Shown here: piece after piece, positions 56,286 through 63,158 of the stretch
Layout of the letters: the number at the start of each line of letters is the position of its first letter
How positions within the stretch are numbered: position 1 is the first letter of the stretch
Assembly (NCBI GenBank): GCA_963696405.1
Contig: CAVOJY010000003.1
Location: 62,001 to 126,000, forward strand
Source: CAVOJY01 sp963696405
Lineage (GTDB): Bacteria; Chloroflexota; Limnocylindria; Limnocylindrales; CSP1-4
Reading direction: 5' to 3'
DNA: 64,000 bases
Program-made: the position numbers and the translations under genes
The notes under the pieces: model-generated
Seen by the model: the letters and a program-made list of their open reading frames with translations, nothing else
Told to the model about the DNA's origin: nothing
The model's database searches: none

Positions 56286-57538
56286 CGGCCACCGCAGCCG
56301 CTCCGGCGGCCGTCCGGGTCGACCAGGCGTTCCTGCCGGAACTCCGTCGCTTTGGCGCCTTCGACATCGATGCCTGCTTCAACTGCGGCAACTGCACGGC
56401 GATCTGCCCGCTCACCGTCGACGGGGAGGCGTTCCCGCGGCGGGCCATCCGCTACGCCCAGGTCGGGATGCGCAACGAGCTTCTGGCGAGCCGGGAGCTG
56501 TGGCTCTGCTACGGCTGTTCGGAGTGCTCCGAGACGTGCCCGCGCCAGGCGGAGCCCGGCGAGTTCATGGCCGCGGCCCGGCGGTACGCGATCGCCGGAT
56601 ACGATCGGACCGGCCTCGCCCGCCTCCTGTTCACGAGGCCCGCCGTCGGCGCCCTCGCGGCCATCCTGCTCGCCGTGGTGTTCGCGCTGTTCATGGCCGG
56701 CGCCCGCGGGCCGATGCCGGTGGAACAGCTCGCGCTGTTCGAATGGATTCCCGCCGAGCTCGTTCACAACCTGGGGCTCGCCGTCATCATCATCGTGGCG
56801 ATCGCCGGGGTGGCAGGCCTTGCCGCGATGTTCCTGCGCCTTGCCCGGGCACGGCCCGGAAGCGCGACGGCGACGCGGCCGGGGGCCGTGGGGCGCGCTA
56901 TCTGGTCGGCGGTCGTGGTCGAGTCGCTCGGCCAGAAGCGGTACCGCGAGGAATGCGAATCCGGCGCGGCCACCCCGGCCGGCTCCGCCGCGGGCGTCTC
57001 CGCCGCGGGCGGCTCGCGCCCGGCGGTCGGGGAAGACCTCGTCCCGTGGTATCGCCGCCGATGGTTCGTTCACGCCACGATCATGTGGGGCTTCCTGGGC
57101 CTGCTCGCGGCCACCATGCTTGACTACGGGCTGGAGCTCACGGGGATCAAGCCGACCGGGACGCCGGTGCCGATCTGGTACCCGGTGCGGCTGCTGGGTA
57201 CGGTGGCGGGGATCCTGCTCGTCTACGGGACCACCGTGGCGATCGTCCGGCGCCTGAGACGTTCCGACCGGTACGCCCGGCGCTCGCAGCCATCCGACTG
57301 GCTCTTCCTGACCCTGCTCTGGACGAGCGGTGCAAGCGGCTTCGCCATCGAGGCCGCGCTCTACCTGCCCGATCCCCCGGCCTGGGGGTACTGGGTCTTC
57401 CTCTTCCACGTGGCAGTGGCCATGGAGCTCGTCCTTCTCGCGCCGTTCACGAAGTTCGCCCATGCCATCTATCGACCGCTGGCGCTCCTCTTCCGGGCGC
57501 TCGACCGCCCGCCGGGAGGTGTTCCATCGACACGCTGA
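56282..57538 (+). CDS. QmoC-like subunit: HdrC-type ferredoxin fused to membrane domain
   Basis: A 418-residue membrane-bound subunit. Residues 30-90 are an HdrC-like double 4Fe-4S domain: ACFNCGNCTAICPL (C32, C35, C38, C42) and LCYGCSECSETCPRQ (C76, C79, C82, C86). Then about six hydrophobic segments follow (for example ALAAILLAVVFALFMAGA, LAVIIIVAIAGVAGLAAMFL, GTVAGILLVYGTTVAIV and WVFLFHVAVAMELVLLAPF), with histidines such as FVHATIMWGF, LFHVAVA and KFAHAIYRPL as candidate heme b ligands. This is the layout of QmoC, which exchanges electrons with menaquinone. It starts at ATG 56282 (ATGA overlap). Confidence 0.86.
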   Translation: MTATAAAPAAVRVDQAFLPELRRFGAFDIDACFNCGNCTAICPLTVDGEAFPRRAIRYAQVGMRNELLASRELWLCYGCSECSETCPRQAEPGEFMAAARRYAIAGYDRTGLARLLFTRPAVGALAAILLAVVFALFMAGARGPMPVEQLALFEWIPAELVHNLGLAVIIIVAIAGVAGLAAMFLRLARARPGSATATRPGAVGRAIWSAVVVESLGQKRYREECESGAATPAGSAAGVSAAGGSRPAVGEDLVPWYRRRWFVHATIMWGFLGLLAATMLDYGLELTGIKPTGTPVPIWYPVRLLGTVAGILLVYGTTVAIVRRLRRSDRYARRSQPSDWLFLTLLWTSGASGFAIEAALYLPDPPAWGYWVFLFHVAVAMELVLLAPFTKFAHAIYRPLALLFRALDRPPGGVPSTR

Positions 57539-57578
57539 CGCCTCGCCCGCCGCCCCCCACCACGAGAGGATCCAGACC

Positions 57579-58067
57579 ATGACCCTGCACAAGGTGACGC
57601 GCGCCCACCACGCGCACCTCATGCCTCACGTCGATGCCCTGCTTGTCATCGCCGAGATGATCGGCAAGCGGCCGGTCGCCGAGGTCCAGGCCAAGCTCGA
57701 CGACGAGTACGAGTTCATCGTTCAGCAGCTCGTCCCGCACATGGAGACGGTGGAGAAGTCCGTCTACCCCGAGCTCCAGCGCCTCCTCCAGAACCCCCGC
57801 GCGATGGCGCCGATGGAGCGCGAGCACAAGGAGGTCCGCCGGCTGATCGGCGAACTCGGAACGCTTAGCGGCCAGATGCATGGCGGAGGACTCGGCCACG
57901 GCCAGATGCTCCAGCTCCGCCGCGTCCTCGTCCGCCTGTTCGCGATCCTGAAGGTGCACCTCGCCGAGGAGGAGGAGTACACCCCGATCCTCGAACACAA
58001 CGTGACGCCCGAGCGCGCCGAAGCGCTCGCCGCGTCGATGGAACACGCCGTCCGGGAGCAGCTCTAG
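57579..58067 (+). CDS. hemerythrin HHE-domain protein
   Basis: A 162-residue four-helix protein with the histidine/carboxylate pattern of HHE hemerythrins: HKVTRAHHAHLMPHVDALLV, VPHMETVEKSVYPELQRLLQ, EREHKEVRRLIGELGTL and KVHLAEEEEYTPILEHNV. Such proteins bind a di-iron site and are used for O2 or NO sensing, storage or iron-sulfur repair. It follows the QmoC-like gene by 40 bp, suggesting protection of the oxygen-sensitive complex. There is no additional signalling domain. Confidence 0.88.
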   Translation: MTLHKVTRAHHAHLMPHVDALLVIAEMIGKRPVAEVQAKLDDEYEFIVQQLVPHMETVEKSVYPELQRLLQNPRAMAPMEREHKEVRRLIGELGTLSGQMHGGGLGHGQMLQLRRVLVRLFAILKVHLAEEEEYTPILEHNVTPERAEALAASMEHAVREQL

Positions 58068-58107
58068 CAGCGAGACACCCCGGGCGGCATCCCGCGGAGG
58101 GCGGCCG

Positions 58108-58476
58108 ATGGCGGAACGGAAGCTCCTGATCGTCGTGACGAGCGGGCCGGAGGACCCGCGGCGCTGCGTCACGCCGTTCCAGGTGGCGGCGATCGGGGCC
58201 ATCATGGAATGGGACGTGGACATGTACTTCACCATCGGCGGGGCTCGCCTGCTGAAGCGCGGCGTGGCCGAGACCATCCAGCGCGAGCACGGGGGCAAGA
58301 CCGTCGGTGAGTGGCTTCACGAGGCCCTCGACCTCGGTGTGAAGATGTACGTCTGCACCAATTCCATGGAGCTCAACGACGTCACCCGGGAGGACCTCCT
58401 CGAGGGCGTCGAGCTGGCCGGGATCGCCACGATGCTCACGATGGCCGACGAGGCGCGTATCGTCCTGACCATCTAG
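58108..58476 (+). CDS. DsrE-family sulfur-carrier protein, second copy
   Basis: A 122-residue DsrE-like protein: KLLIVVTSGPEDPRRCVTPF at the start, TIGGARLLKRGVAETIQREH in the middle, and LGVKMYVCTNSMELNDVTRE with the candidate active cysteine in MYVC. It is clearly paralogous to the next gene (shared PRRCVTPF and VKMY/AKMY blocks) and more distant from the copy at 51.3 kb. It is probably a sulfur-binding partner of TusA or of the Qmo-like complex. Confidence 0.85.
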   Translation: MAERKLLIVVTSGPEDPRRCVTPFQVAAIGAIMEWDVDMYFTIGGARLLKRGVAETIQREHGGKTVGEWLHEALDLGVKMYVCTNSMELNDVTREDLLEGVELAGIATMLTMADEARIVLTI

Positions 58477-58496
58477 ACAAGGATCAGGAGGCTGGA

Positions 58497-58865
58497 ATGG
58501 ACCGCCAGAAACTCGTCATCTTCCTGCTGGTCGGCCCGGACAACCCGCGTCGCTGCGTCACGCCGTTCCTGGTGGCGACGGCGGCGCTGGCTGCGGATTG
58601 GGACGTCAGCATCTTCTTCGCCTGCGACGGCGTCCTGCTGCTGAAGAAGGGCGTGGCGGAGAAGGTGTATGCCATGGAGGTCGGACGCCCCCTGTCGGAG
58701 TTCATGAGCGACACCATGGAGCTCGGGGCGAAGATGTACGCGTGCCCGCCGGCGGTCCAGCTGCACGACATCAAGCCGGAGGATTTCATCGACGGGATCG
58801 AGTCCGCCGGGGCCACCTCCCTGCTGATGGAGACGAAGGAGGCCGATACCGTCCTCACGATCTGA
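58497..58865 (+). CDS. DsrE-family sulfur-carrier protein, third copy
   Basis: A 122-residue paralogue of the preceding gene: KLVIFLLVGPDNPRRCVTPF, CDGVLLLKKGVAEKVYAMEV and LGAKMYACPPAVQLHDIKPE with the candidate sulfur cysteine in MYAC. It starts at ATG 58497 after ATCAGGAGG, 20 bp beyond the second copy, a tandem duplication that has diverged substantially. The pair could form a DsrEF-like heteromer. It is the last gene of the sulfur-type operon and converges on the acetyltransferase gene 6 bp away. Confidence 0.85.
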   Translation: MDRQKLVIFLLVGPDNPRRCVTPFLVATAALAADWDVSIFFACDGVLLLKKGVAEKVYAMEVGRPLSEFMSDTMELGAKMYACPPAVQLHDIKPEDFIDGIESAGATSLLMETKEADTVLTI

Positions 58866-58871
58866 GACGGG

Positions 58872-59534
58872 TCAGAGGCCCGAGCTCGTGTCGCGCATCG
58901 AACGGCGCGGCGCGGCGCGCGGTGAGCGGGTCGCCGGGTCGAGCCCGGACCCGCGACGTCCGACCTTGATGGCCGCGCGCCCGGGCAGCTCGGGCATCCC
59001 TGCCGGTCGCGGCGGGATCACGTGCGAAACCCGTTCGGTCGCGCCCTCCCGCGGCGCGAGGAAGACCTCGGCCGCGCCCGAGACGAGGGGCCGGACCATG
59101 GCGACCTCGTCGCACGCCTGCCGCAACGGGCACGCGGCGCAGTCCCCCCAGACCTTGTGGTAGAGGAGCGCGCGGTCCACGGCCGTGAACCCGTTGCGGG
59201 CGAAGAACGGTTCGACCCGCGTGAGCGCAAACAGGTTGCTGATCCCGTACCGGGCCGCCTCGTGGGCGACGGCCTCCACCAGCCGGCGTCCGTATCCGCG
59301 ACCCTCCGCCTGCTCCGAGACCGCGAGCGAGCGGATCTCGGCAAGGTCGTGCCACCAGATGCGGAGCGCGGCGCAGCCGACCACCTGCCCGGTGCTGTCG
59401 GCCGCCACCCAGAAGTCGCGGACGCGGTCGTAGATGTCGGTCAGCGGACGTGGCAGGAGCAGGTCTCGCGACGCGTAGCTGTGGACCAGGGCGTGGATGG
59501 CCGGGACGTCGTCGGCACGGGCGCGGCGAATCAT
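58872..59534 (-). CDS. ArgA-like N-acetyltransferase (short N-acetylglutamate synthase type)
   Basis: A 220-residue GNAT enzyme. IRRARADDVPAIHALVHSYA starts the domain, EQAEGRGYGRRLVEAVAHEA is the acetyl-CoA loop (RGYGRR), and TRVEPFFARNGFTAVDRALL the C-terminal strand pair. The following VWGDCAACPLRQACDE cysteines (CxxC...C) are typical of short ArgA-like synthases that acetylate glutamate. The C-terminal 50 residues are a Pro/Arg-rich tail. It faces argG-argR-argB-argJ across the VapBC genes, so arginine biosynthesis is likely, although ArgJ may make the acetylglutamate itself. ATG 59534 is used; an earlier in-frame ATG adds 11 residues. Confidence 0.82.
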   Translation of the reverse strand: MIRRARADDVPAIHALVHSYASRDLLLPRPLTDIYDRVRDFWVAADSTGQVVGCAALRIWWHDLAEIRSLAVSEQAEGRGYGRRLVEAVAHEAARYGISNLFALTRVEPFFARNGFTAVDRALLYHKVWGDCAACPLRQACDEVAMVRPLVSGAAEVFLAPREGATERVSHVIPPRPAGMPELPGRAAIKVGRRGSGLDPATRSPRAAPRRSMRDTSSGL

Positions 59535-59631
59535 CGGGCGGTCCTCATCGGACGCTGATGGTCGCACGGACGGCCGTTGCCCGCCCGCGGCGCAGCGCTC
59601 GTGCGCGCTCCGATGCTGCTGCTCGCCGGGT

Positions 59632-60009
59632 TCAGTACTCGAGCACCGGGACGCCGAACCGCTCGAAATCGGCGCCGTTCCGTGTCACGACGGTAGCGCC
59701 CATCCGCCAGGCCGTGGCCGCGATCAGCGCGTCGCCAACGCCTCGGCGCGACGTCTGGCCGAGCTCGAGCCGCCTCGCTCCAGCCCACCCTGCTGCCTCC
59801 GGGTCGATGGCAACGTATTCCAGGGCCTGGAGCAGCACGCGCGCGTCCTCGCGCTGTTCCTGGGTGCCGCCGGACAGGGCCTCGCAGGTGACGATGTCGC
59901 AGGTGTAGAGATCGCCGGTTTCCTCGAACAGCCGCCGAACGAGATCGAGCGCGCCCCGGTTGGCGCCGACGTGGTCGATGATGACGGTGGTGTCGAGGAG
60001 GTAGCTCAT
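59632..60009 (-). CDS. vapC: VapC-type PIN-domain toxin
   Basis: A 125-residue PIN ribonuclease: YLLDTTVIIDHVGANRGALD has the first catalytic aspartate, VTCEALSGGTQEQREDAR the conserved glutamate, GVGDALIAATAWRMGATVVT the later aspartate, and RNGADFERFG the C-terminal Asp/Asn motif. VapC toxins cleave tRNA or rRNA and are neutralised by the antitoxin encoded just upstream. The ATG at 60009 overlaps the antitoxin stop by 4 bp, the standard toxin-antitoxin arrangement. Confidence 0.93.
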   Translation of the reverse strand: MSYLLDTTVIIDHVGANRGALDLVRRLFEETGDLYTCDIVTCEALSGGTQEQREDARVLLQALEYVAIDPEAAGWAGARRLELGQTSRRGVGDALIAATAWRMGATVVTRNGADFERFGVPVLEY

Positions 60010-60263
60010 TGCCCGTCCTCGCGCTGCTTGGCGTCGGCCCAGGGGTCCCAGTCGCCCTCACGCATGGAGCGGACCCAGCGGTAGACCTCGTCGGCGTCCA
60101 TGTGGCCCGGCTTCCCGACCATCGAACCCGCGGTCTCCTCGATGGCGCGCTTCAGCCGGTCCCGCTTCACCCGGTACGCAAGCGCCTCGGCGACGTACGC
60201 GCTCCGGCCGCGAGGACCGGCATATTGGTCAACCTGGGCGAGCAAGTCGGCGGGCATCGTCAC
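60006..60263 (-). CDS. vapB: VapB-type antitoxin, ribbon-helix-helix like
   Basis: An antitoxin of about 85 residues. RTNVTMPADLLAQVDQYAGP with RGRSAYVAEALAYRVKRDRL is the ribbon-helix-helix DNA-binding domain; the C-terminal part (HMDADEVYRWVRSMREGDWD) wraps the toxin. Start uncertain: GTG 60263 gives VTMPADLL; the family usually begins a few residues earlier (VIRTNVT), and a nearby ATG (60334) is in another frame, ending at a TGA inside this gene. A frame change or unusual start may be hidden here. Autoregulation through the inverted repeat upstream is likely. Confidence 0.8.
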   Translation of the reverse strand: MTMPADLLAQVDQYAGPRGRSAYVAEALAYRVKRDRLKRAIEETAGSMVGKPGHMDADEVYRWVRSMREGDWDPWADAKQREDGQ

Positions 60264-60320
60264 GTTCGTTCGGATGACCCGGGGCCGGGCGGCCGGCCCC
60301 GGAGCACGGGCTCTCGCGGA

Positions 60321-60352
60321 GTGTGTATCGTCATGTGCGGACGATAGCACAC
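60321..60352. promoter_or_regulatory. inverted repeat upstream of vapBC, candidate operator
   Basis: Left arm GTGTGTATCGTC (60321-60332) and right arm GACGATAGCACAC (60340-60352) form an almost perfect inverted repeat with one extra base, around ATGTGCG. It lies about 60 bp upstream of the antitoxin and within the AT-richer promoter segment, the usual place for toxin-antitoxin autorepression. Confidence 0.6.
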
Positions 60353-60396
60353 TCCCTGTATGCGAAAGTCGACGATCCGGCCCTGGCCGGTGACGC

Positions 60397-61647
60397 CTAC
60401 CCCGCGTCGGCGACGCTCGTCGGCAGCGTGCCGACGAGCGGCTTCGTCCACGACCAGGCGCTGCCCTGGCGGGCCGCCTCGGTCCGCAGCGGGAGACCCC
60501 AGAGGCGGATGAAGCCGACGGCCGCCTGGTGGTCGAAGGAGTCCCCCGTGTCGTACGTGGCCAGGGAGCGGTCATAGAGCGAGACCGGGCTGCGCCGGCC
60601 CACCACCACGGCCGACCCGTGGTCGAGGAGCAGGCGCACCTCGCCATTCACCACCCGCTGCGAGGACATCACGTAGTCGCGGAGGTCGCGGTGAAGCGCG
60701 GTGAACCAGAGGCCGTCGTACGTCGCCTGCGACATCTCGTCCGACACGAACCGGTTGAAGCGCAGCTGCTCCTTCGAGAGGGTGAGGCCCTCCAGGGCGC
60801 GGTGTGCGGTGTGGAGCGCGACCGCCGCCGGCGCCTCGTAGATCTCGCGGCTCTTGATGCCGACAAGGCGATCCTCGACATGGTCCACCCGCCCCACCCC
60901 GTGCGCCCCGGCGACGGCGTTCAGGCGATCGACGAGCTCGACCGCGCCGAGGGCCGCTCCGTCGAGGCCCACCGGCACGCCGCCCTCGAAGCTCACCGTC
61001 GCCTCGACCGGATCGGGTGCGGCGGCCGGATCGACCGTCCACTCGTAGACATCGGCGGGAGGCCGGGCCCACGGGTCTTCCAGGATGCCGGTCTCGATCG
61101 AGCGGCCCCAGATGTTGTTGTCGATCGAGTAGGGCGATTTCTTGGTGATGGGGATCTCGATGCCCCGGGCGAGTGCGTACTCGATCTCCTGCTCGCGGGT
61201 GAGGCCCATGCCCACCCGCATCGGGGCGATCACCTCGAGCCCCGGGTCCAGGGCATGGACGGCCACGTCGAAGCGGACCTGGTCGTTGCCTTTGCCGGTG
61301 CACCCGTGGGCGACCGCGTCGGCACCCTCTTTCTGGGCGATCTCCACCAGGAGCTGGGCGATGAGCGGCCGGGCGAGCGCAGTGGCCAGGGGGTAGACGC
61401 CCTGGTAGAGCGCGTTCGCCTGGAGGGCCGGGTAGCAGTAGTCGGTGACGAAGTGCTGGCGGGCGTCCACGACGTACGCGCGGCTCGCACCGGCGCTGAC
61501 GGCGCGCTTCTCGACGCCTTCGCGAAGGGAGCCGCCGCCCACGTCGACGGTGAGCGTGACGACGTCCACGCCCATCGTCTCGCGGAGCCAGGCGACGGCG
61601 ACCGAGGTGTCGAGTCCTCCGGAGTAGGCGAGAACGACCTTGCGCAT
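60397..61647 (-). CDS. argG: argininosuccinate synthase
   Basis: Joins citrulline and aspartate with ATP to argininosuccinate, cytoplasmic, homotetrameric. The 416 residues are full length: VVLAYSGGLDTSVAVAWLRE is the ATP pyrophosphatase loop, AVAHGCTGKGNDQVRFDV and SPYSIDNNIWGRSIETGILE are the two signature regions, and GIKSREIYEAPAAVALHTAH follows. Odd: the C-terminus has an extra Trp/Ala-rich tail (SAWSWTKPLVGTLP). It is downstream of argR with a 114-bp gap and followed by vapB, in the order argJ-argB-argR-argG. Its argH partner is 12 kb away, fused to a methyltransferase. Confidence 0.97.
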   Translation of the reverse strand: MRKVVLAYSGGLDTSVAVAWLRETMGVDVVTLTVDVGGGSLREGVEKRAVSAGASRAYVVDARQHFVTDYCYPALQANALYQGVYPLATALARPLIAQLLVEIAQKEGADAVAHGCTGKGNDQVRFDVAVHALDPGLEVIAPMRVGMGLTREQEIEYALARGIEIPITKKSPYSIDNNIWGRSIETGILEDPWARPPADVYEWTVDPAAAPDPVEATVSFEGGVPVGLDGAALGAVELVDRLNAVAGAHGVGRVDHVEDRLVGIKSREIYEAPAAVALHTAHRALEGLTLSKEQLRFNRFVSDEMSQATYDGLWFTALHRDLRDYVMSSQRVVNGEVRLLLDHGSAVVVGRRSPVSLYDRSLATYDTGDSFDHQAAVGFIRLWGLPLRTEAARQGSAWSWTKPLVGTLPTSVADAG

Positions 61648-61761
61648 TTGGGAGACTCCTTCCGGGATGTGGGCTGGCGGGGCGACGGCAGGCGCGGTGC
61701 TGACGCCGGGGCCGCGGCCGACGGCCGGTACGGGCCGTGCCGCGGACGCTGGCTCCCGCCG

Positions 61762-62262
61762 TCAGCGGGTCGGTTCGGCAGGGAGGCCCTGCCAGCTACG
61801 GAAGCGGGTCAGCCACCGCTCGAGCCGCTCCTCGTCGGCAAAGAGAACCAGGACGGTGTCATCCCCGGCCAGCGTGCCCTCCTGCTCGCGAAGGGTCGAC
61901 TGGTCGATGCCCCGGGCCACGGCCTGGGCGCTGCCGATGGGCCCCCGCAGGATGAGCGAGAGGCCGCTGCGGCCGACGGTCACCGGGTTGGTCTCCAGGA
62001 GGCGGCGCAACCGTTCGTCGGCGCTGGGGTCGTCGCGAAGGCCGAACTCCTGCGGGGTAACGTACACGTGGTCGTGGTCGCGCGGGACCTTGATGAGGCC
62101 CAGCTCGGCGACGTCGCGCGAGACGGTGGCCTGGGTCACCGGGAAACCCCGCTCGGTGAGCATCTCGGCGAGCTCTTCCTGGCTGTGGACGGCCCCGCGC
62201 CGGACGAGCTCGAGGATGAGCTGCTGGCGCGCGCGCTTCGCGGCGGGGCTGACGACGGTCAT
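61762..62262 (-). CDS. argR: arginine repressor
   Basis: A 166-residue transcriptional regulator. The N-terminal winged helix has QLILELVRRGAVHSQEELAE and FPVTQATVSRDVAELGLIKV (the SRD motif of ArgR). The C-terminal domain has LETNPVTVGRSGLSLILRG and TLAGDDTVLVLFADEERLER, with the GT/ACDD-like arginine-binding aspartates (GDD). It represses arginine biosynthesis when arginine is high. ATG 62262 follows AAGGAAGG at good distance; a GTG at 62283 overlaps the argB stop (GTGA) as an alternative. Confidence 0.93.
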   Translation of the reverse strand: MTVVSPAAKRARQQLILELVRRGAVHSQEELAEMLTERGFPVTQATVSRDVAELGLIKVPRDHDHVYVTPQEFGLRDDPSADERLRRLLETNPVTVGRSGLSLILRGPIGSAQAVARGIDQSTLREQEGTLAGDDTVLVLFADEERLERWLTRFRSWQGLPAEPTR

Positions 62263-62279
62263 CGCTCTCGCACCTTCCT

Positions 62280-63158
62280 TCACGCTCCGGGGGTCGGCCC
62301 GACGCCGGGCGCGGCAGACGGAGTTGATGGCGGAGCCGCGGCGCGAAGCCGCGTCCCGAAGCTGGGATCGCCGAGCGCCCGGCCGAGGGCGTCGGGGTCG
62401 GATGAGTCAGCCACGATGGCTTCCGTGCCCGGGTCGTCGCCCACCGCGCGAAGGGCGGTGCGGACCTTGGGGATCATGCCGCCGGCGATGACGCCCGATC
62501 CGATGAGACGCTCTGCCTCGTCGGCGGCGAGGTGCGGGAGCCGCTGCCCATCGGCACCGCGAATGCCGTCAACGTCGGTGAGGAGGACGAGCTGCCTCGC
62601 GCCGAGGCCACGGGCCAGGCCCGCGGCGACGTCGTCCGCGTTGACGTTGCAGACGATCCCGCTCTCATCGAGGGCGAGCGGCGCGACAACCGGGACGCGG
62701 CCCGCCCCGAGCAGGAGCCGGAGAAGGCCGTCGCGTGCACCGGTCGCGGTGGCCACCAGGCCCTTGCCGGCCAGTCGCTCCGCGACGATGATCCCGCCGT
62801 CGACTCCAGACAGGCCCACGGCGTCGCATCCGCGCGCCCGGAGGGCGGCGACCAGCTCGGTGTTGACGACGCCGCGGAGGACGGCGGCTGTGACCTCGAG
62901 CGAGTCGGCGTCAGTGACGCGGAGCCCTTCCTCGAACCGGGTGGGGACGCCGAGGCGTTCGAGCCACGACGTGACACGCTTGCCGCCGCCGTGGACGACG
63001 ATGACCGGGCGCTCGTGGGAGAGTTCTGCCACCTTCGCGAGGACGTGCTCCTGGCCGGCGATCGTGGTGCCGCCGAGCTTCACGACGATGAGACCGGCCG
63101 CGACGGCGTCCGGCGCCCGGGGCGTCCCTGACCGAGCGCCGGCCAGCTGCGGCGTCAC
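62280..63158 (-). CDS. argB: acetylglutamate kinase
   Basis: Phosphorylates N-acetylglutamate with ATP, the second step of arginine biosynthesis. In 292 residues the amino-acid-kinase motifs are IVVKLGGTTIAGQEHVLAK at the N-terminus, VIVVHGGGKRVTSWLERLG, CNVNADDVAAGLARGLGARQ and VLLTDVDGIRGADGQ with IAGGMIPKVRTALRAV near the C-terminus. The C-terminal 25 residues are Pro/Ala-rich and extra. GTG 63158 overlaps the argJ stop (GTGA); the open frame extends 18 codons further. Some relatives (LysZ) act on the lysine-type carrier protein, but the neighbours point to arginine. Confidence 0.95.
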   Translation of the reverse strand: MTPQLAGARSGTPRAPDAVAAGLIVVKLGGTTIAGQEHVLAKVAELSHERPVIVVHGGGKRVTSWLERLGVPTRFEEGLRVTDADSLEVTAAVLRGVVNTELVAALRARGCDAVGLSGVDGGIIVAERLAGKGLVATATGARDGLLRLLLGAGRVPVVAPLALDESGIVCNVNADDVAAGLARGLGARQLVLLTDVDGIRGADGQRLPHLAADEAERLIGSGVIAGGMIPKVRTALRAVGDDPGTEAIVADSSDPDALGRALGDPSFGTRLRAAAPPSTPSAAPGVGPTPGA

